Of a stretch of 64,000 bases of DNA, positions 37,099 through 46,139 are shown in pieces. Under the pieces are notes generated by a model that saw nothing but the letters and a program-made list of their open reading frames with translations, was not told the origin of the DNA and searched no databases. Position numbers and translations under genes: made by a program. The first letter of the stretch is position 1. Every line of letters begins with the position of its first letter. Source of the DNA: Hymenobacter gummosus (GTDB taxonomy: Bacteria; Bacteroidota; Bacteroidia; Cytophagales; Hymenobacteraceae); assembly GCF_003970915.1 (NCBI RefSeq), contig NZ_RXOF01000014.1:1-64000 (forward strand), read 5' to 3'.

Positions 37099-39624
37099 AT
37101 GAACCGTACGCTCCCCTTCCTGCTGCTGGCAGTAGCTCCGCTGGCCCTCAACGCAAGCTCCCTGACCTCCCTCACCTACCGCGGCGGCGACAACCCGAAC
37201 GCGACGACGCAGCCCGCCAGCGGCGTGGTAACGGGGAAAGTGGCGCTGGCCGACGGGCAACCGGCCGAAGGGGTTTCGGTGCTGGTGAAGGGTACGTCCA
37301 TCGGCACTCCGGTGGAGGCCGACGGCTCGTTCCGGCTGCGCGTACCGGCCGGGGCGCACACGCTGGCCATTACCTACCTGGGCTACCTCACGCAGGAAAT
37401 TCCGGTGGAGGTAACGGCCAAGGGCACCATCAACGTGCCCGCTGTGACCCTCGTTAAGGGCGACAACCAGCTCACGGAGGTCCAAATCACCGAAACGCGC
37501 AACATCAACCAGCGCCCGACCAGCGTGGGCAAGATGCCGGTACGCCCCTTCGACCTGCCCCAGAGCGTGGTGACGGTGAGCCAGCAGACGCTGGAGCAGC
37601 AGCAGGTGCTGCGCCTGAGCGACGCCATCGTGAACGTGTCGGGTATTTACGTGACCAGTACCACCGGCGGCACCCAGGAAGAGCTGGGCAGCCGCGGCTT
37701 CGCCTACGGCTCGAACAACACCTTCAAGAACGGGGTGCGCTTCAACAACGGGGTGATGCCCGAGGCTTCCTCGCTGGAAAGCATGGAAGTGCTCAAGGGC
37801 AGCGCCGCCATCCTGTACGGCAACGTGGCCGCCGGCGGCGTGCTGAACCTGGTGACCAAAAAGCCCAAGTTTGAGCAGGGCGGCACCGCGGCCCTGCGCG
37901 TGGGCTCCTTCGGCTTCTGGAAGCCGATGGTGGACGTGTACGGCGCCGTGGGCCAGAGCGAAAAAGTAGCCTTCCGCCTGAACGGCACCTACGAGCAGGC
38001 GGGCAGCTTCCGCGACGAGGTGGAGTCCAACCGCGTGTACGTCAACCCCTCGCTGCTCTTCAAGCTCAGCCCCAAGACCACGCTGGTGGTGGAGGGCGAC
38101 TACCTGCGCGACAACCGCACCCCCGACTTCGGCGTGGGCGCCGTGGACTACCAGATTTTTGAGTCGCGCACCCGCTTCCTGAACGTGGCCGGCGCCCGCA
38201 ACGCCACCCAGCAGACCAGCACCACCGCCACCCTCAGCAGCCGCCTCTCCGACGTGTGGCAGGTGCGGGCCGTGGCCGGCTTCCAGCGCTACGACAACGA
38301 GCAGCGCAGCGCCGCCCGCCCGGTGGCCTCCGTCATCACGCCCGGCCCGAACTACGGCAACTGGAACCGCAACCTGCAGCGCAGCAAAACCCGCGAAAAC
38401 TACTACCTGGCTCAGCTCGACTTCACCGGCACCTTCCGCACCGGCTTCCTGGGCCACACCCTGCTGGTGGGCGCCGACGTGGACCAGTACCAGACCAACA
38501 ACCTGGCCTACACCGCCCGTCCCTACGACGCGCTGAACCTGCTCGACCCGACCAAGGCCGTGTCGCTGCCGGCTGGCACGGTGCCCGTCGGCGGCTTCGA
38601 CGAGCTGGCCCTGAACACCCGCACGCTGGGCAACACCCGCCGCGCCGGCTTCTACGCCCAGGACATGCTCACCTTCACCGAGCAGCTGAAAGCCCTGGTG
38701 GGCCTGCGCTGGAGCTACCAGGAAACCCCCAGCGACGTGTACACCTACACCCCGCCTACGGCCGCCGTGCAGCAGGTGACGGTGCGCGAAAACCGCCGCT
38801 TCGACAACGCCGTGACGCCGCGCCTGGGCCTGGTGTACCAGCCCATCAAGACCCTCTCGCTGTTTGCTTCCTTCTCGAACTCCTTCTCCCCGAACACGGG
38901 CATCGACAACACCGGCCGCAACCTGGCCCCGTCGATGATCAAGCAGTACGAGCTAGGCGTGAAGAACGACCTGTTCCACGGCCTGCTCTCGGCCAACGTG
39001 ACGGCCTACCAGATTGTGAACAACAACCAGGCGCAGACCATTCAGCAGTATTTCGCCGGCGGGGTGCTTAACCCGGCCTGGAACCCGAACTTCACCGCCG
39101 CCCAGGAGCTGGCCGGGGAAGTGACAAGCAAGGGCGTGGAAGTGGACGTGTTCAGCAAGCCCTACCTGGGCTGGACGTTCATTGCCGGCTACAGCTACAA
39201 CAACACGGCCTACACCAAGAGCAACATCTACTCGACCGGCAGCCGCCTGCGCTACAACCCCGCCCACACGGCCAACCTGAGCCTGTACTACAACTTCAAC
39301 AACCTGTTTGCCGACCACACCTTCCTGCGCGGCCTGAACGCGGGCATCACCTCCTACTACGTGGGCGACAAAATTGCCGGCCGCAACCCGCGCAACCAGT
39401 ACGACAAGGATGGCAACCTGATTCCGGACGCCAACAAGTTCATCACCATCCCGAACTACCTGCTGTTCGACGCCTCGCTGGGCTACACCTACGACCGGTT
39501 CTCGCTGCGGGTGAAGGCCGCCAACCTGCTCAACGAGCTGAGCTACAACCTGCACGACGACAACAGCGTGAACCCCATTGCCCCGCGCAACTACTCGGCC
39601 ACGCTGGCCTACAAGATCCGCTAA
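37099..39624 (+). CDS. TonB-dependent siderophore-type receptor
   Basis: The 841-residue outer-membrane receptor has a signal peptide (residues 1-19), a carboxypeptidase-like regulatory domain (residues 44-115, GVVTGKVALADGQPAEGVSV), a plug (residues 135-260, RPFDLPQSVVTVSQQTLEQQ, SSLESMEVLKGSAAILYGN, GGVLNLVTKKP) and a 22-strand barrel ending YSATLAYKIR. The DLPQSVVTVS motif is that of siderophore receptors. It imports ferric complexes powered by TonB. The PepSY-type gene 67 bases downstream is the usual partner for iron reduction. The start at 37099 is fixed by the signal peptide. Confidence 0.93.
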   Translation: MNRTLPFLLLAVAPLALNASSLTSLTYRGGDNPNATTQPASGVVTGKVALADGQPAEGVSVLVKGTSIGTPVEADGSFRLRVPAGAHTLAITYLGYLTQEIPVEVTAKGTINVPAVTLVKGDNQLTEVQITETRNINQRPTSVGKMPVRPFDLPQSVVTVSQQTLEQQQVLRLSDAIVNVSGIYVTSTTGGTQEELGSRGFAYGSNNTFKNGVRFNNGVMPEASSLESMEVLKGSAAILYGNVAAGGVLNLVTKKPKFEQGGTAALRVGSFGFWKPMVDVYGAVGQSEKVAFRLNGTYEQAGSFRDEVESNRVYVNPSLLFKLSPKTTLVVEGDYLRDNRTPDFGVGAVDYQIFESRTRFLNVAGARNATQQTSTTATLSSRLSDVWQVRAVAGFQRYDNEQRSAARPVASVITPGPNYGNWNRNLQRSKTRENYYLAQLDFTGTFRTGFLGHTLLVGADVDQYQTNNLAYTARPYDALNLLDPTKAVSLPAGTVPVGGFDELALNTRTLGNTRRAGFYAQDMLTFTEQLKALVGLRWSYQETPSDVYTYTPPTAAVQQVTVRENRRFDNAVTPRLGLVYQPIKTLSLFASFSNSFSPNTGIDNTGRNLAPSMIKQYELGVKNDLFHGLLSANVTAYQIVNNNQAQTIQQYFAGGVLNPAWNPNFTAAQELAGEVTSKGVEVDVFSKPYLGWTFIAGYSYNNTAYTKSNIYSTGSRLRYNPAHTANLSLYYNFNNLFADHTFLRGLNAGITSYYVGDKIAGRNPRNQYDKDGNLIPDANKFITIPNYLLFDASLGYTYDRFSLRVKAANLLNELSYNLHDDNSVNPIAPRNYSATLAYKIR

Positions 39625-39714
39625 TCCATCTGCCCTGGTTTCTCAGGACCACTGCCAACCCATCGGGCCGCCAGGCTCGGTGGGTTCGGCATGAATAGTC
39701 ACTCAGCTTCCGCC

Positions 39715-41034
39715 ATGAAGATTTTCTTTCGCAACATTCACCTCTACCTCAGCCTGGTTGCGGGCCTTGTCATTGCCGTCGTGTGCTTTACCGGCGCCGT
39801 GCTCGTGTTCGAGAAAGAGCTGGAGCAGCAGTTTCACCCGAAGCGGTACCGCGTGACGCCGCCCGCCGCCGACGCCCCGCGCCTGAGCGTGGAGCAGATG
39901 GTGGCCGCCGTGCAGGCCCAGGCCGGGCCCAAAGCCAACATTGCCGGCGTGAAAATCTACGCCGACCCCACCCGCACCGCCGAAATCAGCCTGGCTGGTG
40001 GGGGGCCGGGTGAGAAGGGCGGTAAGGAGGGCCGTGAGGGCGGCAAGGAAGGCCGCATGGGCCGCGGCGAAGGCGGCGGCCAGCAGCGGGCCGGCCAGGC
40101 GGGCCCGGGCGGTGAGCGGGGCGGCCGGGGCGAAGGCCAGGGCCAGAAAGGCGGTAAGGGCGAAAAGGGCAAAGGTGGCGGCGGCGAAGGCGGCCGCGGC
40201 CCGCAGTACTTCGTGAACCCCTACACCGGCGCCGTGGTGGGCCCCTACGTGTACCGCGACTCGTTCTTTTTCACCATGATGGCCCTGCACCGCGGCATGG
40301 TGGGCGGGCCGGTGGGCAAGCTCATCGTGGGCGTGTCCACGCTCATGTTCCTCTTCATCATTGTCACCGGCATCGTACTGTGGTGGCCGGCCTCGAACAA
40401 GATTCTGAAGCAGCGGCTGACGGTGAAGTGGGACGCGAGCTTCAAGCGCCTCAACCACGACTTGCACATTGTGCTGGGCTTTTACTCGGCCCTGTTCCTG
40501 TTCATCTTCGCCTTCACCGGCCTAGCCTGGTCGTTTGAGTGGTTCAACAACGGCATCTTCGCCGTTACCAATTCTGACCCGAAAGGCCCGGAAGCCCCGA
40601 AATCGGAAGTGGTGGTGAGCGGGCAGAAGCTCGGCTTCGACCAAGCCTACACCGTGGCCCGCCAGCAGGTGCCCGATGCCCTGTCCTACGCCATTTCGCT
40701 GCCCAAGGACTCCACCGAGGCCCTGCGCGTGATGACCACCTCGGCCGACGCGGCCTACGAGGGTGCCACCGACGAGCTGTACCTCGACCAGTACACTGGC
40801 CGCCCGCTGGGCAAGCTGGCCTTCGAGGACCGCAACCTGGGCCAGCGCGTGCGCCGCACCTTCAAGCCCGTGCACACCGGCGCCATCTACGGCACGCCCT
40901 CCAAGATTCTGGCCCTCATCGTCTGCGTGCTGGGCGTAACCTTCCCCGTCACGGGCGTGATTATGTGGCTGAACCGCCTGAAAAAGGAGAAAAAGAAGCT
41001 TGCTAAGAAGCAGGTAGCTACGGCGGCGGCCTAA
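39715..41034 (+). CDS. PepSY-type inner-membrane protein with a Gly/Lys/Glu-rich insert
   Basis: The 439-residue protein is of the PepSY-associated TM helix family (PiuB-like), with helices near residues 9-31, 188-213, 247-267 and 400-420, and the heme-type histidines in MALHRGMVGGP and LNHDLHIVLGF. It is thought to help ferric siderophore reduction at the inner membrane. Residues 94-162 are an unusual insert built of GGKEGREGGKEGR-like repeats, in the periplasmic loop after the first helix. A start at 39691 is also possible and would add eight residues. It follows the TonB receptor by 90 bases. Confidence 0.88.
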   Translation: MKIFFRNIHLYLSLVAGLVIAVVCFTGAVLVFEKELEQQFHPKRYRVTPPAADAPRLSVEQMVAAVQAQAGPKANIAGVKIYADPTRTAEISLAGGGPGEKGGKEGREGGKEGRMGRGEGGGQQRAGQAGPGGERGGRGEGQGQKGGKGEKGKGGGGEGGRGPQYFVNPYTGAVVGPYVYRDSFFFTMMALHRGMVGGPVGKLIVGVSTLMFLFIIVTGIVLWWPASNKILKQRLTVKWDASFKRLNHDLHIVLGFYSALFLFIFAFTGLAWSFEWFNNGIFAVTNSDPKGPEAPKSEVVVSGQKLGFDQAYTVARQQVPDALSYAISLPKDSTEALRVMTTSADAAYEGATDELYLDQYTGRPLGKLAFEDRNLGQRVRRTFKPVHTGAIYGTPSKILALIVCVLGVTFPVTGVIMWLNRLKKEKKKLAKKQVATAAA

Positions 41035-41054
41035 GCTGCAGCTACTTCACCGCC

Positions 41055-41105
41055 CGGCGGCCCGACTGGTTTCTGCGCGAAACCGGCCGGGCCGCCGACG
41101 TTTTA
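41055..41105 (+). terminator. hairpin terminator after the iron-uptake pair
   Basis: CGGCGGCCCGACTGGTTTC pairs with GAAACCGGCCGGGCCGCCG (two mismatches) around TGCGC, followed by ACGTTTTACG. It begins 20 bases after the PepSY-type stop. Confidence 0.65.
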
Positions 41106-41200
41106 CGCCAGGTCATGGGGCGGCCCTCACCCGCATATGTGGTTTCGTCGGGCGGCTGAATTGGCCAACTTGCGGCCCCGTCCTGTTCCTCTCCTCCGCT

Positions 41201-42054
41201 ATGAAAACCCACTTCCCCGCCCTGCTGATCGGCCTGCTCACCGCCGCCGCCGCACCGGCCCTGGCTCAGTCGCCGGCTTCCCTGCCGCCCAGCCCCTGCG
41301 ACCAGCAGCTTGTCGGCTACGCCCGTCAGGGGGCGGCGCCGGCCTCCTGGAACTACGTGCGCGCCACCGCCGGGGGCGGCAGCGTCGCGTATTTCGGGGC
41401 CGAGCACAGCCAGGACCCCGGCCACGAGCAGTTTGCGCGCCTGCTGCGGGCGTTTGAAGCCGCTCGGCCCACGGTGGTGTTCTTCGAAGGCCCCAATCGC
41501 GGCGTCGACAGCACCGCGGCCGGCACCATCAGCCAGTACGGCGAATCGGGCTACGTGCGCTGGCTGGCCCGGCAGCGCGGCCTGCCAGTGGAGCCCCTCG
41601 ACAACCCGGTGGCGGAGTACCAGTACCTGAAAGCCAAAATCGATTTGGAGCAACTCAAGCTGTTTTACCTGCTGCGCGAAGCCCAGCGCCTGCGCACCCG
41701 CACCGGCGCCACCCAGGCCCAGATCGTGCAGGCCACCGAGAAGCTGCTGGCCCGCAGCGCCCAGGTGCTGCCCGGCTCCGACCAGGTCATCCGCACCGTG
41801 GCCGAGCTGGAAACGGCCTACCGCAAGTACTGGTCCGACGGCAGCAACTGGTGGGAAGCCCCCGCCGCCTGGTTCGACCCGGCGGCAAGTTCACCAACGA
41901 CATCAACCGCGCCTCCAGCGAGTTTCGCAACCTGTACATGTACCGCACCCTGGCCGCCAAAGCCCGGGCCGGTCAGCGCGTTTTTGCCGTGGTGGGCCGC
42001 AACCACGTACCCGCCCAGGCCCCCGCGCTGGACTGCGCCCTGTCCGGGAAATAG
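41201..42054 (+). pseudogene. frameshifted TIKI/TraB-like protein
   Basis: The reading frame starts MKTHFPALLIGLLTAAAAPA (signal peptide) and runs well to WWEAPAAWFDP near 41880; the natural continuation GGKFTNDINRASSEF...DCALSGK lies in another frame and ends at 42054. One missing C in the run GACCCGGCGGC explains it. The joined protein, about 284 residues, has YFGAEHSQDPGHE and VVGRNHVPAQ, two GxxH motifs, and VVFFEGPN, as in the TIKI/TraB/EreA-ChaN-like superfamily of metal-dependent hydrolases. If not a sequencing error, this would be a recent inactivation; no slippery sequence for programmed shifting is seen. The unshifted frame continues with random-looking residues to 42064. Confidence 0.75.
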
Positions 42055-42062
42055 CCTTGCCT

Positions 42063-42108
42063 AAAGCAAAACCGCCCGGCAGCGCAGGCTGCCGGGCGGT
42101 TTTGCTTT
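42063..42108. terminator. strong bidirectional hairpin terminator
   Basis: Arms 42063-42083 and 42088-42108 form a perfect 21-base-pair stem (core CCGCCCGGCAGC) with loop GCAG, flanked by an A run on one side and a T run on the other. It separates the frameshifted gene from the convergent dnaB. Confidence 0.9.
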
Positions 42109-42122
42109 TCGGAATCCCGCCC

Positions 42123-45100
42123 TTAGAACGGCGGGTCCTCGTTGGCGAAGTTGCTCTTGGGGAAGGGCTGCGGCGCGCCGCCCGAGTCGTTCATGCGCGA
42201 GCCCAGCCGGATGGTGTTCGGGGCGAAGCCGGGGTCGGGCTCGTCGAAGGTGCTGGCGGGTAGCTGGCCGGTGTTGTAGCTGGCCTCGGGCGCGAAACCG
42301 CCGGCGGCGCCGTCGAGGTCGGCAAACTTGGTGAAGCGGCCGATGAATTTGAGCGGAATGTTGTCGAGGCCGCCGTTACGGTGCTTGGCAATGATAACCT
42401 CGCCCACGCCCTGGGTCGGGTTGCCCATTTCGTCCTCCGTGATGCCGTAGTATTCAGGGCGGTAAAGGAACATCACCATGTCCGCGTCCTGCTCGATGGA
42501 GCCCGAGTTATGGCTTACGATGCCCTCGTTGGCCAGCCAGTTGTGCGGGCCGGGCACAGTAAGGTCGAACACCTCTTCCTCGCCAGCCGGCTCCACGTCG
42601 ACCACCGTATCCCAGAACAGCTCGTCCTGCGCCATGCGAGCCAGTTGCTCGTCGTGCAGGCATTCGGCGTAGCTGGCCAGCACCTCCCGGCTCGGGGCAA
42701 ACTTGAAGTGCGCCGTGCCGCCGTAAGCCGTGCCGCGCAAGGCCGCCATCTGCCGCTGCGAAACGCCCTGGGCCCGCATCACCCGCCGCACCTCCTCAAA
42801 GGCTTCTATGGGCAGCGTGTCCACGTTGGGATTGGCCGCGACACCCGTCAGGTAGGCCCGCACGGCTTCCGCGGCGGCTTGCTTATCGCCGAAGGCACCC
42901 ACCTGTTCCAGAAACCGGCGCTGCTGCTCACTGCCGGATACGTCCACGGTGTACATGGGCCGGTGTGCCCCCTGCTGCACCACGCGGCGCCGCGCCACCA
43001 GCCCGAAGCGGCTGAGCAGCGCCACCACGTCGCCGGCCAGTCCAAGGCTGTTGGTAGCGAAAAAGATCCGGGGGCTCCGGCCGGGCATCTTGGGCACCCA
43101 CAACGAGCCATCTGTGGCCCACAGGTGCCGCAGAAACAACGCCACCTGCTCGTTGGGCAGCTGGAAGATGACCTCGGGCACCCGCTTCTCGTGGGAGCGT
43201 TGATTGAACACGCCCAGCTCCCGCAGCCACTTGTTCAGCCCCAGCGGCTGCCAGCGCGTCCCGTTGCCGCTGAACACCAGCTGATGCCAATTGCCGCGCC
43301 CCGCGTGCCGGTTCACCACGCAGCCAAATTCCGTCTGGGCCGCCGCCGTCATAAACGCGCTGCTGGCTTCCGACGCGGTAGTAAAGCGTAGCGGCTGCCC
43401 GCTCAGGTAGCTGCCGTCGCCGATGAGCTGCGCCAGCAGCCCAATCCGGGCTTCGCTCAACGCTTCCGTCAGGGCTGGTTGCGGCACCGTACGCACGGTG
43501 GCCAGCCGGCTGCCCGCCGCCAAATCAACCACCGTCACCCACCCGTGGTAGCCCAACAGGCGGTGCTCGGCGGTGGCCGTGATTTGCCGGCCGCTAGCCA
43601 GCCGCACCCGGAACACGGGCTTGCGCCCTACCGGCCACACCATGTCGGCCGTGGCGGCGTAGGGACGCCGCAGCCCATCCAGCGCCCACACCTCCGGTTG
43701 CTGGCCCACCAGCCCGGCAATAGGTACGCGGCGGCCGTCGCTGAGCCATACCAGCGTGTCGCCGGTCACGCACTCGCGCAAGTCGCTGAGCTGCGGGCGC
43801 TTGTCCCCGCCGCGGGTTTCCACCGAGCGGGACAGCTGCGAAAGGGCAATGACCGGAATGTTCAGCTCCTTGGCAATGCCTTTCAGGGCCCGCGAAATCG
43901 AGGCAATTTCCTGTTCGCGGTTGCCGCCCGGCTTGCCGTCCCCGTTGCCGGTCATCAGCTGCAGGTAGTCGATGATAATCATCTGAATGTCGTGGTGCGA
44001 CTTCAGACGGCGGGCCTTGGTGCGCAGCTCGCGGATGCTCAGGCCGGGCGTATCGTCGATGAAGATGGGCGCATTCGAGAGGGTGGCAATCTTGTGGTTG
44101 AGTTGCTGCCACTCGTAGTCGGCCAGGTTGCCCTTCTTGATTTTCTCGGAATCCAGCTCGGCCTCGGCCGAAATCAGACGGTTCACGAGCTGAATCGAGG
44201 ACATTTCCAGCGAGAAGAAGGCCACCGCTTTCTTGTCCATCACCGCCGCGTTGCGCATGCACGACAGCACGAAAGCGGTGTTGTGGGTCACCGTCATATC
44301 CTGCAGCAGGAACAGCCGGTTACCGTCGATTTCGAAGCCGTAGTAGTCGTCTTCCTGGTCAAACTCCACCGAAATACCGGTCATGCGCCAATTGTGAGTG
44401 CTCTTCCATGGCAGCGGCTTCTTGCGAGCCAGCCGCACTGGAATATGGCCCAGGTCGCCACCGTTGAAGCGCACCCGATACACCTCGCTCTCGTAGCCCC
44501 GGCTGCTGATGACGGCCCGCTTCTTCTTAATCGAGGTGCGGAAGCCCAGCGAATCGGCCAGGAACTTAATCTGCCGGGCCAGACGGTGGTTTTTCTGGGT
44601 TATTTCGTAGCCGTTGGAAGCGGGGTTCAGGTGTCCGTCCGAGTCAATCAGCCCGGCCAGCAGGCGCAGCCGGTTCTCGGTAGAGTTGATGAGGTATACT
44701 TGCGGAATGTGCTTGTCGCCGAGCACACCCAGCTGCCGCAGTTCATCCTGCACCGAGTACTGTTCTAAGCTTCCGCCCTGCCGACCGCGCGTGATGCCGT
44801 AGGAATTGCAGCGGTTTTCAACCACGCCTACCGTCACCTGCATATCCAACTCGGCGGCATACTCGTGCAAATAGTCCACGATTTCCTGGTCCTGCGAGGT
44901 GATGCGGCAGTTCAGGCTGCTACCATCACCCAGCCAGAGGCCGAGAAAATACGGGTCGAGTGGTACGTCCTGAGCGGTAAACTCCACCGGCACCTTGTAG
45001 CCTTTGTAGTTCGAGCGGAACTTGTCGGACTTCTGCAGCCACTCGCGCACGGTGATGTTGAGCACCTCACCGTGGCGGTGCGGGCCTTCGTTGCGGCTGC

Positions 45101-46025
45101 GCTTAAGCGAGAGGATGTGGCTTTCGTTGACGCGGTAATCCTCGGCGTGATTTTGGCGCACCCAGTACATCCGCTCCCGGCCGCGCGCAATGCCCAGCAC
45201 CCGGCGCGGCGTCGAGTCGTCGCCCATCAGCAGCTCACCTTCGCGCACATCCTCCACATTGCGCAGCGTGCCGTCGTACATCAGCACCTTGGTGCCTTTG
45301 CCCAGGCACTTGCCCATAGCCGGGCGCGCCGCAATAATCACCAAGTCAGACTTTTGCCAGCCCGAGGTGACGCGGTCCAGGGCCACCATACCCGACGTGA
45401 CGCCGGTGAGGCCGCCGGTCTGCTTGCTCTTTTCTTCCAGCTCCTTGATGGCCTTGCCCATCAGGCTGCGCATGTCGTCGAAGTTCTTACGCAGGTTCGA
45501 CTCCGACACCTCGAACAGGGCCTGCTCGGTCTGGTCGAGCAGATTGAACACGTCCATCGTGTCCTCGTAGGCGTCGCGGTGCACGTTGGAGGCAATGGCA
45601 ATCAGCTCGCGCTTGATGGCGTGCTCGGTGATGATGCGCGCGTGCGTCTCGATGTTGGCCGCCGACTGAATGCGGTAGGTCAGCTGGGCCACGTACTGCG
45701 GACCGCCGGCCATTTCGAGGGTGCCCATGGCGCGTAGCTCCTGGGTCACCGTCAGGATGTCGATGGGCTCGGTTTTGTCGAACAGGCTCAGGATGGCCTG
45801 AAAAATCTGCTGGTGGGCTTCCTTGTAGAAGCTTTTGGGCTTGAGAATATCGATGACGCTGGTCAGCGCGTCCTTTTCCAGCATCAGCGCCCCGAGCACG
45901 GCGGCCTCCAGGTCGAGGGCCTGCGGGGGCAGCTTGCCGGTGGGGGCGGCGGGCATGGCCGGCCGGTTGTATGCTTGAAAAGCCCTGACGGCTTGTCGTT
46001 TAACGCGGCTATTGCTGTCTTCCAT
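42123..46025 (-). CDS. dnaB: replicative DNA helicase DnaB precursor with two inteins
   Basis: The 1300-residue precursor encodes DnaB, the ring helicase at the replication fork. Extein parts are the N-terminal domain (residues ~35-140, PPQALDLEAAVLGALMLEKD), the linker and the RecA-like domain. Intein 1 (residues 240-582) splits Walker A after ARPAMGK, before the Thr at 583. Intein 2 (752-1173) follows LSDLRE and precedes SGSIEQDADMVMF. Walker B is in IIIDYLQLM (residues 683-691). Removal of both gives a 535-residue helicase, a usual length. Start is the ATG ending at 46025; an upstream TTG-led extension is unlikely. Activity depends on both splicing events, since each intein interrupts an essential motif. 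Confidence 0.96.
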   Translation of the reverse strand: MEDSNSRVKRQAVRAFQAYNRPAMPAAPTGKLPPQALDLEAAVLGALMLEKDALTSVIDILKPKSFYKEAHQQIFQAILSLFDKTEPIDILTVTQELRAMGTLEMAGGPQYVAQLTYRIQSAANIETHARIITEHAIKRELIAIASNVHRDAYEDTMDVFNLLDQTEQALFEVSESNLRKNFDDMRSLMGKAIKELEEKSKQTGGLTGVTSGMVALDRVTSGWQKSDLVIIAARPAMGKCLGKGTKVLMYDGTLRNVEDVREGELLMGDDSTPRRVLGIARGRERMYWVRQNHAEDYRVNESHILSLKRSRNEGPHRHGEVLNITVREWLQKSDKFRSNYKGYKVPVEFTAQDVPLDPYFLGLWLGDGSSLNCRITSQDQEIVDYLHEYAAELDMQVTVGVVENRCNSYGITRGRQGGSLEQYSVQDELRQLGVLGDKHIPQVYLINSTENRLRLLAGLIDSDGHLNPASNGYEITQKNHRLARQIKFLADSLGFRTSIKKKRAVISSRGYESEVYRVRFNGGDLGHIPVRLARKKPLPWKSTHNWRMTGISVEFDQEDDYYGFEIDGNRLFLLQDMTVTHNTAFVLSCMRNAAVMDKKAVAFFSLEMSSIQLVNRLISAEAELDSEKIKKGNLADYEWQQLNHKIATLSNAPIFIDDTPGLSIRELRTKARRLKSHHDIQMIIIDYLQLMTGNGDGKPGGNREQEIASISRALKGIAKELNIPVIALSQLSRSVETRGGDKRPQLSDLRECVTGDTLVWLSDGRRVPIAGLVGQQPEVWALDGLRRPYAATADMVWPVGRKPVFRVRLASGRQITATAEHRLLGYHGWVTVVDLAAGSRLATVRTVPQPALTEALSEARIGLLAQLIGDGSYLSGQPLRFTTASEASSAFMTAAAQTEFGCVVNRHAGRGNWHQLVFSGNGTRWQPLGLNKWLRELGVFNQRSHEKRVPEVIFQLPNEQVALFLRHLWATDGSLWVPKMPGRSPRIFFATNSLGLAGDVVALLSRFGLVARRRVVQQGAHRPMYTVDVSGSEQQRRFLEQVGAFGDKQAAAEAVRAYLTGVAANPNVDTLPIEAFEEVRRVMRAQGVSQRQMAALRGTAYGGTAHFKFAPSREVLASYAECLHDEQLARMAQDELFWDTVVDVEPAGEEEVFDLTVPGPHNWLANEGIVSHNSGSIEQDADMVMFLYRPEYYGITEDEMGNPTQGVGEVIIAKHRNGGLDNIPLKFIGRFTKFADLDGAAGGFAPEASYNTGQLPASTFDEPDPGFAPNTIRLGSRMNDSGGAPQPFPKSNFANEDPPF
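42507..43772 (-). other. DnaB intein 2 (SDLRE/SGSIEQ site) with LAGLIDADG endonuclease
   Basis: This 422-residue intein begins CVTGDTLVWLSDGRRVPIAG and ends HNWLANEGIVSHN, followed by extein Ser. Block B is TATAEHRLLGY. LAGLIDADG motifs are GLLAQLIGDGSYL and LFLRHLWATDGSL, both retaining the Asp. An extra C-terminal segment (residues about 1060-1140, including VRRVMRAQGVSQRQMAALRG, a helix-turn-helix-like stretch) precedes the splicing block. From memory, the classic Ssp/Rma DnaB inteins sit two residues further on, between RESG and SIEQ. Confidence 0.95.
44280..45308 (-). other. DnaB intein 1 (P-loop site) with LAGLIDADG endonuclease
   Basis: This 343-residue intein begins CLGKGTKVLMYDGTLRNVED with Cys1 and ends FLLQDMTVTHN, with penultimate His and terminal Asn, followed by extein Thr. 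Block B is in VNESHILSL. Two LAGLIDADG motifs are intact, FLGLWLGDGSS and LLAGLIDSDGHL, each with its catalytic acid, so it is likely a mobile endonuclease-bearing intein. The insertion point between the Walker A Lys and Thr is known as a DnaB intein site in other bacteria. Confidence 0.95.
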
Positions 46026-46139
46026 CGGCGTGTGCGGCTTCTCCTCCTCGCCCCGAAAATACGGCAAGGGGCTCCAAAAATACGGCTGAGCCGCTGATTT
46101 ATTGGCGTTGATTGCGGACGTAGTTTTCGCTACATTCCC

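Noticed and set aside
41870-41900. Programmed -1 frameshift in the TIKI/TraB-like gene
   Set aside because: There is no X-XXY-YYZ slippery heptamer or strong downstream structure; a missing C in a C run is simpler.
42123-46067. Starting dnaB at the upstream TTG (46067)
   Set aside because: The extra residues MPYFRGEEEKPHTP have no counterpart in DnaB that I know; the ATG at 46025 fits better.
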